Part shown: piece after piece, positions 11,585 to 23,085 of the stretch | Numbering within the stretch: position 1 is the stretch's first letter | How the letters are laid out: every line of letters begins with the position of its first letter | Assembly (NCBI GenBank): GCA_037127255.1 | Contig: JBANSL010000004.1 | Span: forward strand, 33,548,467 to 33,612,466 | DNA from: Persicaria tinctoria | Lineage: Eukaryota > Streptophyta > Magnoliopsida > Caryophyllales > Polygonaceae | DNA length: 64,000 nucleotides | Direction: 5' to 3' | Program-made: the position numbers and the translations under genes | The notes under the pieces: model-generated | Database searches by the model: none | The model's input: only the letters and a program-made list of their open reading frames with translations | What the model was told of the DNA's origin: nothing

Positions 11585-13814
11585 TGTTGCAGGAGGATGG
11601 TCAAGTATGGAAATAAATACGAATTAAAGATCAGACTGACTTCCCTGTCTCAGCAAATAATACAAGACTTCCTCCCGTTGTAGTAAGAGAAAGTCAGGAT
11701 CGAATCCACGAGGAAGCACGTCAGCAGTTCTTAGGTAGCTGTAAATTCTCACAGAAGCAGCAGAAAAGACAGAAACACGGAAATAAACCCGGCAAGGGCA
11801 AATAAAAGCAAAGAACAAACTAAAGACAGAAAGTAATAGCAAGGACACAGAAGCTACTCGATCTCGAGTAGCTGTCCTCTATCTCGACAAGAACAGTAAT
11901 GAAAACAGAAAACATAAAACAAAAGCAATCAACTCGACAAGCAAAACTCTCCTCGACCTCGACAAGAGGTACTCGATCTCGACAAAGAAAGTAAAGACAG
12001 AAACTTGAAATCGACAAAGACAGAAGAATCACAACTCGACCTAGACTAAGCTCTCCTCGAGATCGACAAGATCTCCTCTATGTCGAGTAACAATGCAGAA
12101 AACTGTAAATTGCAGAATTAAAGACAAACGCATATTTTCGACAGAAATAATTAAACTTCAATATATAAAAAGACTTCCAAGGCAGGGTTTCAACACCTCA
12201 ACGATAACCATGCAAAGTAACACATAAAGGCATAAAAGATCATGCTTTCCATCAAATAACTTTCGTTATTAACAAATAGGCAAATAGAGGCTTTCGCATA
12301 AACCCTAATTGTTACTAACCCTTTGTTTCACATAATTAATCCAAGTTGCATTAAGATCACTTTCGCTTCAATAATACAAACAAGGATCACCTTCAACTCT
12401 CGCAAAAGAATCATGCTCATAGGGATAGAAGATGAATTGCACAAAAAGATCTGACCTTTATCGCATCGCCTCACATGGCCACCATCGGGCTCACCCCAGC
12501 CCCAGAAGTGGGTGGACTACTCACGCCTCATTGCAATAAAAGACATTGATTGATGAAAAGAAACTTGCATAAAACTATATTCAAAGCCTTTACAATTCCG
12601 GCAATCAACTTTCGCAGAAAGCCAAAACCCTAAAAACCTTAGAACTCCTAAACTTCTCTGTGGAACTAACTAATTGTGTCTTTTGGAATTGAATTGTGAT
12701 CTGGAATTGGAATGAATAAAACTGAGCCCCCTAGGGCCTTATTTATAGCCTTCATTCCCTAGCTATTCTAGGAAAGAAGATATCTATCTATATCTAAAAT
12801 GCTTAAGGATAAATAAAAGACATAATGGAATTAAATCAACTAGAAAAAGATAAAACTAAATAGGTAGGTCTTCATGTTGTTGATAGATCTTATCTCCTTG
12901 ATGATAGAACTTGATGGAATCGGATATAATCTTCCGCCTTCGGCCCCAAGGAATCCCAAGTCTAGTCGGACAAGTCTCGTCGAGAAGCTGCTGGACACGT
13001 CTCTAGTCGACCTCAAGTAAGGCTCGTCGACTTCGAGTAGCATGGTTCGTCGACTGGACTCCCTCGGCTAGGACTGCTCGATGTAGCTCGGACTTAGTCA
13101 CTGGTGCTCGTCGACCTCGACAAAGCCTTGTCGATGTCGAGTAGGGTTAGGTCATCGACAAGGCCTCCTCGGGTTGGTGTGCTCGACTGGCTCGGACAAG
13201 GACTCAAGGTCTCGTCCATCTCGACAAGGGTTCGTCGAGATCGAGTAGGGCTCTTCCCTTCCGCTTCCGCTTCCGCGAGTTGCTTCATCCGCTGGCAGCG
13301 AGTGGCCTCTTCCGCGGCAGCGAGTGGTCCGCTGCAGCGAGTGGAGTCGCTGGCATCGAGTCTCGCCTGGTCATCCTCGGCTCCTCTCCTTGTCGACTCC
13401 GGGCATGGCGCTGAGGCTTCGTCGATCTCGAGTAGTGGTCCTCGAGATCGAGTAGGGCCCGGAGCTCGGGTTGGTCTGGCTCTCGATCAGGCTCTGCTCG
13501 ACCAAGCTGTGCTTGGACATGCTCGTCTATGTCGAGTAAGCCTACTCGAGATCGAGTAGCCTCGACTCTCAGTCTGGTTCCGCTGCTTTGACCTTGGACT
13601 TCTGTAGTGTTTTTCTGAGCTTTTCCGACCTTCTGTAGAATTGCTGTAAAATGCCTCGATTTCTGCGAATTAAACAGAAACTGGTGTAGATTCCATAATT
13701 TGGCAAATAAACATAAACTACATAGATTCTGTACTGTCTTAACCCAAATGAATGCAATGTATACAGAAATCGATATAAAAGTTACTGTAAAACATGGCAG
13801 ATTCAGCTTACAAC
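11585..13814 (-). mobile_element. 5' LTR of Athila-like copy 2
   Basis: On the minus strand it starts TGTTGTAAGC at 13814 and ends TGCAACA at 11585, for 2230 bases. It differs from the copy 1 LTR by scattered substitutions and small indels, including in the TCGA tracts (about 11855-12080 and 12960-13560). Its TATA box is at 12739-12747. The five outer flanking bases are GAGAC (13815-13819); the matching target duplicate is not in the window. Confidence 0.9.
12739..12747 (-). promoter_or_regulatory. Probable LTR TATA box, copy 2
   Basis: TATAAATAA on the minus strand, in the same context as the copy 1 LTR. Confidence 0.55.
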
Positions 13815-13838
13815 AGAGACGGCGTTTCTTGTCAATTA

Positions 13839-15747
13839 TGTTGGGCCTAAAAATTCCGGGTCGTGGGCCGGGTCAATTCATTCCATCCGGGTTTCTCAGG
13901 CTTGGGGAGAGAGGTCCTTCCTTTCTTTTTTTTATGGATCCGGATTCTGGTCGAAAGGGTTTTGGTTTCGGGTTGGGCTCATATCCGGATTCCTTCCATG
14001 GGGTTGGGCCTATTTCTTTCGAGTTAAATTGTCTGGGCTGGATCCGGATTTCCTTCTTGGGTTTGGGAGTTGGGCCTTTGTGTGTGTTAAGATTTAATGT
14101 AATGTGTTATGTTATGTTAAGTTGATTGATTTAAACTGTTTTATGGTATGTTATGACTTTATATTAGATTAATGTTAGGTATGTTATTATTGTAGATATA
14201 TTATTTCAGACTTATGAAAGTAATTTTCTAAATTTATGAAATTATTATATATTATAAATGGTTTTTAAAAGAAAGTAATAGTATTAATTGGAATATGTAT
14301 TTTGTGGTGTTTTAATATGAGATTTTAGAAAGGGTAAAGCGATCTATTGAGGATGATTTATCAAATAAACTATTTATTGAGTTATAAATGAGGATGTATA
14401 TAATGGATTGATTTGTTGGTGCTTATTTTAATTAAACATTGGTTGATTATTTATTTTAAAAAGCTTTTGAAATAAAATGCCGGAATTATTCCTATAATAT
14501 CATTTTGAGAGATTGGTTTTAAGGTTTAAGTGTTTAATGTCAGGATTTGGCCAAGTATCATTTGAGAAAATATTTTGAATATGAGTTGACTTAACTTGTT
14601 ATTTAAGGTTTTGGAAAATGGTTTCACTATCAGTTGGTTTTGAGTATCTGAGAACTTGGATTTCGTGCGTATGAATGTTGGTCCGGTGGCTTATGGAAAT
14701 GGCTTGATGATAGGTGTGTATTGCTTTTGGATTGCTTTGGACTTGCATTTGGGCCCTTGCTTGTATTATCCTGCTTTTCTGCATCTTCAGGTAAGTTCCC
14801 TAGGGGGCCTACTCAGGTTGGACATTCATGCCTGTTGTTTCATTTATGTTAGGTGTTGCATATGCATAAAAGCATGTCATGTAGTATCATGTTTAGGTTG
14901 CACTAATTGATTGAGCATCTGCTTACTTTATGCGTTTGAAACAGAACGGCCGTTATCTGTGATAGTCCTAGAGTCTTTGCTAGGGTCATAGGGTAGCCCG
15001 GCCTCATCGGGTACCCTGAGTCAATCGAGTCATGAGCTTCCTTATATTATGATATGCATGCGGGCTTTATTGTGGAGCGGGTTAGGCATGCGTGCCCCCC
15101 GATTATGATGGAATGCATTCACGAGCTGGCCAGTCTCCACCTATCGGAAGGGGTGGAGGTAGGAGAGGGATATGCCACTTGGCATTGTCTTGGGCCCTTT
15201 ACAGTATTTCTGCACATTATTATGAACTAGGAGCATGCTATTGTGTTTGAATTTCGTACTGCATTAGAGCATCTTTATTAGGTATAGCGCATACTATGTG
15301 GCCTCAGCGAGGACTGCCGGTCCCGCATGAGTGGCTCGATCTGATTCCTTTCCCCGTTCTTTTTTTTAAGGTATTTTCTGCAGATTTTGTTTGCTCCTTG
15401 CTTCTGTGACGGGAAACCCTTTGGCGAATCGAAGAACCTAGCTAATATTCTAACTTGGTTAAATGGTAATCACTCGCTTATGATTTGGTTTTGACCCGGC
15501 TCTGCCGTGGCATTTGTGTCTTTACTTTGATTCCGCTTTACTTCTGTTGAAATGGATTCCGCGACATAGTCTTAGGACAGGTTAAGGGTACCCAACGGCC
15601 CTTCGAGGTGTTTTGGGTTTGAAATCCCTCTTTTTACTAATCTTAAAATGAGTTTGAAACCTCAACCCGTACCTGGATTGCAAGATCCGAACAAGGGGTT
15701 TTATCCCTTGAAACGTAACCCGGAAATCATAATTCTGGGCCGTTACA
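13839..15747 (-). mobile_element. Probable solo Ty3/gypsy LTR
   Basis: On the minus strand it starts TGTAACGGCCCAGAATTATG and ends AGGCCCAACA. The TGTAACGGCCC start resembles LTRs of Tekay/Del-type chromoviruses. It has no long reading frame, and neither side carries a primer site, a polypurine tract or pol sequence. The five-base flanks do not match (AATTA left, GGTTG right), so either an end is misplaced or the target duplication was lost by recombination. Short open stretches inside (13700-14125, 14656-14910) are LTR noise. Confidence 0.5.
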
Positions 15748-15908
15748 GGTTGTTGGTGTGTAAGTGGGGAAGTTTGGATGTAATCTGACAAATTAAGTGC
15801 TCAAGATAGATAAGAGAACATTATGGGCTTACACCTGCTGCCTAAGTACGAAAATAGTGGTGACACTGATGTTAGTTTCAAGCAGCGTTGGGACTGTTGT
15901 TGTATTTT

Positions 15909-16545
15909 GCTGAACACTAGGTTAAATTTTGCACAAAAATTGATCTTTGTGAATTTTTGCTCATTATGATCCTATTTTTCGTTAATATAATTTTCTACTT
16001 TTTAAATATATATTTTCTTACGCCGTTGTCTTGTTTTTGGTCATCGTTCCAATTAAATTTCATACCATGGTCGATTGGTGAAAATTTTCTCAACATGATC
16101 ATATTTCTGCGGAACAACAGGTTAAATTTTGCAAAATAATTGATCTTTGTGAATTTGTGCCCAATAATATCTTATTTTTGCTTAATATAATTTTTGAATC
16201 TTTAACTATATATTTTTTTACGATGCTGCCTTTTTTTTTGGTCATCGTTAGAATGAAATTGCATACAATGGTCGATTAGTGAAAATTTGCTCAACATGAT
16301 CATATTTTTGTTGAACAATAGGTTAAATTTTGCACAACAATTGATCTATGTGAATTTGTTCCCAATATGATATTATTTTTCCTTAATATAATTTTTGAAT
16401 TTTCAAATATATTTATCTCATCATGTTGTCCTTTATTTGGCCATAATTAAAATTAAATTGCACACCATGGTCGATTTGTGGAAATTTGCTCAACATGATA
16501 CTATTTTTGCTGAACAATAGGTTAAATTTTGCACAACAATAGGAT
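15909..16545. repeat. Tandem repeat, about 200-bp unit, 3.2 copies
   Basis: Units start at 15909, 16109, 16310 and 16509. Each opens with GCTGAACAATAGGTTAAATT, continues with TTGCACAACAATTGATCTTTG and includes TTTGCTCAACATGATCAT. The last unit is truncated just before the RING-H2 gene. The wording is shared with other parts of MULE A. Confidence 0.85.
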
Positions 16546-16780
16546 TTGGACAAAATTGGTGGTTGGTTTATTTTAAACCTCAAGACATGAGCCCGTGGCC
16601 CATTAACTGATGAAAGAAGTTGGCCCAAGTCGTTAACTTTATTTAAAGCGGTGTTCTTCCTTGTTTCTTCAAGCGTCCAACGTTATTCAAACCCTTTCCA
16701 CTCTCTTCATCCTTACCCTCTCTCCAAGTCTTTTCATCGTCCTCCACAAGCTCTTCCTCTTTCCGGAGTCTTCTTCCCAA

Positions 16781-16995
16781 GGTGCGCCCTTTCTCATCCA
16801 TTTCTCTCCCTTTCGATCTCCTGTAAACTTTATAAAATCGGTTAGGGTTTTTACATTTTTCTAGCAAGTTTTATTTTTGTTTTTTCCTGATTTTTAGATG
16901 ATTTTTTCATCATCTTTCAGTCGGTTAGGGTTTTGATTTCAACAATTTATATGCGTGTATATTTATTTTGTGTTGTGTATGTTTTGTATCCTTAG
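16781..16995 (+). other. Predicted 5'UTR intron of RING-H2 gene 1
   Basis: The donor CCCAAG/GTGCG and the pyrimidine-rich acceptor TATCCTTAG flank this stretch, and the ATG follows immediately. The second RING gene has the same arrangement, with CAAG/GTGCG at about 25260 and a GTGTAG acceptor at about 25640. That shared layout supports the prediction. Confidence 0.55.
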
Positions 16996-17592
16996 ATGGC
17001 ACTTCCAATTGAAGTTCAAATTGGTTACCATTACACTGTTGGGTCTTTTGAAGTGGTAATCACACCAAGGCGGACGCCTGTTTATGGACTTAGCATCTTG
17101 CACGTGGCTATCAATTCTGAAAGGATCCCTGAGCTGTTCCTGGACCATTTCATTGAGTGGAATGGGTTGCCGATGACTTATGAACAGTGTGATCAGTTGT
17201 TACATGAAGCAGGGGTCACTGCTGTGGTTCGAACTCAAGTAGCCAACCTGATGTTAATAGATTATACTCACAGGTGGTTTTCAGGCGATGCTGAGTTCGT
17301 TGAATATGGTCTCTGCCCTAATCTCATTATCGATGTACGTTTCATTGAAGAATCTGAAGATGACATGAGCTCTGATTCAAGCTCTCAATCTGAGATGAGC
17401 ATCGATTCTGAAGAGGATGTGGATCCCCCAGCTTCTCCAGAGGATGTGGACCAGTGCTCTATATGTCTTGATCCGATGCTGCCATCAACGCCGACCCTTC
17501 GGTCACTGTGTGATCATACCTTCCACACAGGGTGTATTTTAGAATGGTTGTCGTATGAACCCATTTGTCCACTATGTCGATTACCCTTTTAG
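16996..17592 (+). CDS. RING-H2 finger protein 1 (putative E3 ubiquitin ligase)
   Basis: 198 residues in one coding exon. The C-terminal RING-H2 domain covers residues 154-194: C-x2-C-x14-C-x-H-x2-H-x2-C-x10-C-x2-C (CSIC, CDHTFH, CPLC). All eight zinc ligands are present, so E2 binding and ubiquitin ligase activity are plausible. Residues 1-120 form a domain I do not recognise, shared with the second RING gene (WNGLPM, RTQVAN, DYT, VEYGLCPN). An acidic Ser-rich linker (about 121-150) joins the two. A 5'UTR intron is likely: donor CAAG/GTGCG at about 16780 and acceptor CCTTAG ending at 16995, so the ATG is the first codon of the second exon. No membrane segment is seen. The surrounding repeats suggest it sits inside MULE A. 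Confidence 0.8.
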   Translation: MALPIEVQIGYHYTVGSFEVVITPRRTPVYGLSILHVAINSERIPELFLDHFIEWNGLPMTYEQCDQLLHEAGVTAVVRTQVANLMLIDYTHRWFSGDAEFVEYGLCPNLIIDVRFIEESEDDMSSDSSSQSEMSIDSEEDVDPPASPEDVDQCSICLDPMLPSTPTLRSLCDHTFHTGCILEWLSYEPICPLCRLPF

Positions 17593-18837
17593 GCTTATTT
17601 GTAATGTATATTTGCTTAGAGAAGACAGTGTAGGTGCATCTATTTTGTGGTAGTTAAGCTAATGGAATGTATGGTATGAATGGAAGTTGGTATCCGGCAC
17701 CTTTTTGTATATGATTTCCATTCTAATCATACTAATGTATTTTGTAACTATTTGTCGTAACTGGTGTTTGGAAATGTATAATATTAATGAAATTCGTGCA
17801 CTGTTAAATTTGTTTGTGTATGATACTGTGTTTTATTTGAGGAAGAAAGCCCACCTGATCTTTGATGAATATGCTTATATATTATGGGTGGTGACGGTGG
17901 CCTAGTTTTTGTTGTTGTTGAAGTGTATATTTTGTAAAGAGGTTTTTCATGCCCAAAGTATTGTTAACATTTATTGTCTGATTAGTTTAAAGTAATGCCG
18001 ACACCATAGTTGTATTTTTTGATTTTGCATTGTGTGTGGTGACACTAGGTGTTTGGTGTCCCAAGTAGTACTAACAGTGATACCAGTTACAATTAGTGGT
18101 GACACTGGTTTCCCCCCATCCCCCCCTGATATTCAAGTCTTGTATTCTATGATTTTTGAAGTGTATGTATTTGTATTTTTTTCATTTTATAGTGTATGTG
18201 ATGCAGTGATGGGCACTATGTGTTTGAGATGCAAAGTATTGATGTCACTCATATTATATTACAAGTAGTGATGACACGAGTGTTGTATTTTTTTTATTCT
18301 TAAGTATACGGGGTGAAAGAGGTGTTATTATTGTTGACATTGTGGGTTATATTAGTTTGAATTTGTGGTGTCACCAGTTTGATCGTTTTTTGATATTTGA
18401 ATTTCATGTGGTGACACTAGGTGTTTTAGACCCAAAGTAGTGCTGACACTGATACTAGTTACAAATATTGGTAACACTACACTTGTATATTTTTATTTCA
18501 AAGTGTATGTGGTTGCCAGGGGTGTTTAATGCACATAGTATTGACACCAGACTTGTATTAGTTACAACTAGTGGTGATGCCAGTCTTCTATTATATGGTT
18601 CTGCGAGTGTATGTTGTGTAAGTTAAACTTGCTCAACAATAGATTATTTTTGCACCACAATTGAGACTTGTGAAATTTTGTCCATTATGATTCAATTTTA
18701 CTTGTCAATCTAATTTTATAGTTTCTTAATAGAGTGTTACACAATGTGGTCTTAATTTTTTCAATGATAGAATAAAGTTACACAATTTGTGGGGGTGATT
18801 GGTGTAATTTTGCTCAACATCAACTTATTTTTGCTCA
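17593..18837. other. 3' flank of RING gene 1 with TGACAC-motif repeats
   Basis: No gene is seen. Degenerate units reading GTGGTGACACTAGGTGTTT followed by CCCAAAGTAGTGCTGACACT recur at about 18040-18120 and 18405-18490, with isolated copies between. TTGCTCAACA copies lie at about 18628 and 18810. Similar units follow RING gene 2. Confidence 0.7.
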
Positions 18838-18851
18838 ACAGTAGTTTATGG
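18838..18851. repeat. Target-site duplication of the LINE, left copy
   Basis: ACAGTAGTTTATGG is followed by the T run that is the LINE's poly(A) tail on the minus strand. It matches ACAGTAGTTTATAG at 24856-24869 with one difference. Confidence 0.88.
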
Positions 18852-18926
18852 TTTTTTTTTTTTTTTTTTTGGTGGAGAAACAGAGGACCGAGGTCCTAAA
18901 AACGAAAAATACAGGGGAGGGAGGCC

Positions 18927-21900
18927 CTAATCAGCGCACAGGCGTGAACTTGTCACACCACGGGCATCATTGATCAGGAGAACTCCAATGTCAGGGGGAG
19001 GAGAGGCTAAACGCCGAACCCCAATAGGAAGAGAAAGAGCAGAAGAAGCGAGCCAGTCCGCGGGGGAGTTGGCTTCGTGGAGAATATGTTGGATCTGGAC
19101 CTCCCAGTTCCTACTAAGGGAGCCTTGACAGCGTCGGACAAGGCTAGCACACGGGTGCGACGATTTCAACAACTTCTTCGTGACCATAGAGACTGCTTCG
19201 GCCGAGTCCGACTCACATATCACCTTCCTGAATCCGAGATCCCAAGCCAAGTCGAGACCTCCAAGGATACCCCACAGCTCGGCTGTGATGATTGGGCAAC
19301 TGCCAATGTTCTCGGCAAAACCACCCAACCAAATACCTTCCGGATCTCTGAGGACACCTCCTGCTGTGGCTCGACCGTCGGTCTTGACGGAGCCGTCAGT
19401 GTTAACTTTAATCCATCCGTCCGGTGGGCGCTTCCATCCCACTTCCTTGTACACTTTCCCAGGCGTTGCCCAGGCCTTGGCAAGGTTGTTGGAAGCCGAC
19501 TTGTATTCTTTAGCTCTCTTGACGCACCAGTCCCTGGTGACTTCCATGCCGGCACCTCTTCCGAACGCGACGTCATTCCTTCTCGACCACAACATCCATA
19601 GTGCCATTGCAAAGAAGGCGTTCCACTTGACACCACCTTCTTCGTGCTTTCTGTCGAGGGTGTTCCGTCGCAGCCAGGTGGCGAAGGGGGTCGCAAAGAA
19701 CTCTCTGCACCCCCTGACCACGTTTACCTGCAACCAAAAGTTCCTGGCAGTATCGCAGTCTCTGAAAAGGTGTTCGAGGGATTCACTAGCGAGATCGCAG
19801 ATAGGGCAAGTGTCAACATTACCTATATGACGTCGCGCGCGCTCGAGGTTTGTCAAGATCCCTCCTTTGCTTGCCGACCAAAGCAGGTGTCTAACTCTCT
19901 CGTTGGCCTCGATATTCCAAAGAGCAGTGTAGAAGTCGGAGTTGACGGAGGAAGTGTTGTGGGCATTTGTGATGGCTTCATACCCTGACCCAACAGTGTA
20001 ATCCCCATTCTTCGTAAGAGACCAGCATAGGGCGTCTTCAGAGTCCGAAACCGTTGTAGCAGCGAGCTTCAGGAGCACAGAAGAGGGGAGGCCAACACCG
20101 ACTTTCGCCCAGTCCCAACCGAGTCCCTCTTTCCAATAGTCAGCCACCACAAACATATCGGCGGCTTCAGGAGTGGCGTGAGTGAGCCTAACGCTGTCAA
20201 GAGTGACTGGCAGAAGCCATTTATCTTCCCAGAACAACACCTCCTTACCATTGCCTATGTTCCATCTAGAGTTTGGATGCACCACCTCTTTGAGACCCCT
20301 AGTGATGCCTTTCCAAATGTGGGAAGCCGTCGGGGAGTTACCCAAGGCCTTTTCGACGTATTTGCTAAACAGACATCCTTCCATGTCCCTTCCTCCGTTT
20401 GGAACAATCTCCAACCAAGCTTAGCCACCAGGGCAAGGTTTGTCTCAGCCATAGACTTGATCCCAAGGCCACCGAGCCTTTTAGGCTTAGTGATTTCGCT
20501 CCAAGCAACTTTGTGAATACGCCTCCTTTCTTGCGACGAGCCCCAGATGAAGTTTCTACAAATCTTTTCCATCTTGTTACAAGTACCCGAGGGAAGGACA
20601 ATCGCAGACATGGTGTATGAGGGGAGAGCGCCCAGCACGGCTCTAGTGAGAGTAACACGACCCGCGAAACTCAGCAGGCCAGCCTTCCAGCCCGCCAGCT
20701 TACTGTTGAACTTGTCAATGATCGGCTCGAAAGTGGAGGGAGAGATCCTTTTGTGCAGGATAGGCATACCAAGGTAGTTTCCCAGGTCCTTCGTAGTGTC
20801 GATGCCACTGGCCCTCTTGATGCGATTGGACAAGCTGTCATTGACATTATTAGACAGGAAGATTTTAGATTTATTCAAGCTAACCTTTTCACCGGAGTTG
20901 CTGCAGAAGGCCTCAATACAAGTCTTGATAATCTTGACTTGAGCCGTTGAGGCTTCCGCAAAGAGAAGGATGTCATCGGCAAAGAACAGGTGCGACAGTT
21001 TTGGTCCTCCTCTTGCAATCGGAATAGGCTTCCAGGATCCATCCTCGACCGCCTCCGAGATGGTGTGGCTCAGCCTCTCAATGCATAAGATGAACAAGTA
21101 GGGGGATATAGGGTCACCCTGTCTAAGGCCACGAGTGGGGGTGAATTGGTCCGAGACCTCACCATTCCAAAGAACTTGCATCCTTGGGGATCTCACGCAC
21201 TCCATGATCCACCTGATCCAAATAGAGGGGAAATTCGCACAAGTCAAGGTTTCTTCGATAAAGTCCCAGCTGAGTCTGTCGAAAGCCTTTTCAAGGTCCA
21301 ATTTGACGCACATCCACCCTTTGACCCCTTGTCTTCTTCTCATGGAGTGCACTACTTCTTGGGCAATAATAATGGTATCCGAGATCAATCTACCCGGGAT
21401 GAAGCTGCCTTGCAAAGGCCCCACAAGCTTGGTAATGATAGGCTGCAGGCGAGTGGTAAGAATTTTGGAGATGGCCTTGTAAACGATATTGCATAAACTA
21501 ATGGGACGGAATTGCTGGATCCTCTCCGGCTTGCCAACCTTAGGGAGAAGAACAATAAGGGTGTCATTGACTCCCTCGGGAAGATGGGCCGAGCAGAAGA
21601 AGCATTTAACGAAATCCACCACCGAGCTTCCTATCAAATTCCGGCATTTCTGAAAGAATACAGGTTGGAAGCCATCCAACCCCGGGGATTTGTAGGCACC
21701 CATTCCTTTAAAAGCAGCGTATATCTCATCGTCAGTAACGTCTCGGCTAATCAGGTCCCACGACTCTCCTTGAATGGCCGGGAAAGAGGCCGAGAGCGGA
21801 GGGAAAGGGGTAGGAGACGGCGAGGCCTTGTAGAGATCCATGAAGTATTCCACCGCAGTTCTTTCCATATCCCGGTTAGACTCAGACCAAGTCTCATCTT

Positions 21901-23050
21901 TCATTCTCAGCCCCTCGATACGATTCCTTTTCCTGCGCACGATGGTGGAAGCATGGAAGAAGCTCGTGTTTCTATCCCCAAACACGAGCCACTTCTCGCG
22001 GGACTTTTGGAACCACAGGATTTCCTCCTGCTCGAGGGTATCTTCCAAGCTCTTCCGAATGCGGGATTCCGAAGCCAAGTTGTCGGGGGAGGGGCAAGAT
22101 GCGAGTTTGCGCTGAGCAGAATCCAGGGCATCCGTCAACAGTTTCTTTCTAGATTGGATTTTTCCAAAAACCTCTTTGTTTCACTTGGTAAGGTCGACAC
22201 TTAGCTTGTGAAGGGCAGCCGGGGTATCGCACTCTCTGCTCCAATTAGCTTCAACAAAGGCCGGGAACGCCTCATGGGTTAGCAAGGCGGCTTCGAAGCG
22301 GAAAGGGCGTCGATTCCTGTTCATAACCATTTTGGGGCAAACTTCAAGGATGAGAGGGCAGTGGTCGGAAGAGTACCTCGGAAGATGACGAACTCTGGCG
22401 TCCGGCCAAAGCAGGCGCCCTTCCAGATTGGTGAGAACCCTGTCTAAGCGTTTGGCGATAGGGGCCCCGCCAGAGGAAGTATAGCTCCAAGTAAAGTCTT
22501 GGCCGGAGAAGCCCATGTCGATGAGGGAGTGGGCACCTATGAGGTTCCTGAAGACGTGAGCGTCCAGGTGGGTACGACCAGATCCTCCTTGCGTCTCAGA
22601 ATTTTCAATAATGCAGTTGAAGTCACCGCCTATCAAGAGGGGGTCAGTTATGCCCTCCAAACAAGAGTTGAGTCCCTCCCAGAAGGGGACACGCCTAGCA
22701 ACAGAGGGGGGACCATAGACAGCGATGATGTGGGCTCTCTTAACTCCAACAGGCCAGGAAGCATGTATGAAGTACCTGTCGCTTTCGTGGATGGTAAGAT
22801 TGCATTTCTGGGAGTCCCAGAGGAGCCAAACGCCCCCAGCGAAACCTTCCGCCTCTATGCGAGTACACCCAGGGAAATTGAGAGAATTACACACTTTCTC
22901 CGCCCGTTCCCCAGAGATACGAGTCTCAAATAACGCAAGGATATCAATGGAGCGACTTCCGCGGATATGACGAATAGCCCTCCTAAAGCTCTTCTTACCT
23001 GCACCAAAACAATTCCAAAAGAGGATGTTAAAAGTGGTTTCAGCCATCAA
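18927..23050 (-). pseudogene. LINE ORF2: endonuclease, reverse transcriptase, RNase H (two breaks)
   Basis: It starts at ATG 23050, 35 bases after ORF1 ends. Residues 1-230 are an exonuclease-endonuclease-phosphatase domain (opening NILFWNCFGAGKK, later SSDHCPLI). The reverse transcriptase follows, with LPKVGKPERIQQFRPISLCN, GLRQGDPISPYLF and the catalytic FADD (20972-20983). Next is a zinc-binding module (CPICDLASESLEHLFRDC), then an RNase H of the plant type with D, E, D and D in NTDGS, TAELWG, CESDS and SPADW. A TGG-to-TGA stop lies at 22181-22183 in the endonuclease-RT linker. A frameshift at about 20350-20410 separates the RT part (to 20255) from the RNase H part. This enzyme performs target-primed reverse transcription of the LINE RNA. 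Confidence 0.93.
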
Positions 23051-23085
23051 AGGAAAGGAAAGGGGAGAACGGATAACAATGGGGA

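Noticed and set aside
17687..18268. Two plus-strand frames of 72-78 residues after RING gene 1
   Set aside because: They overlap 3'UTR and TGACAC repeat DNA, with no domain or splice support.
19077..22204. Many plus-strand frames of 60-230 residues
   Set aside because: They are antisense shadows of the LINE ORF2.
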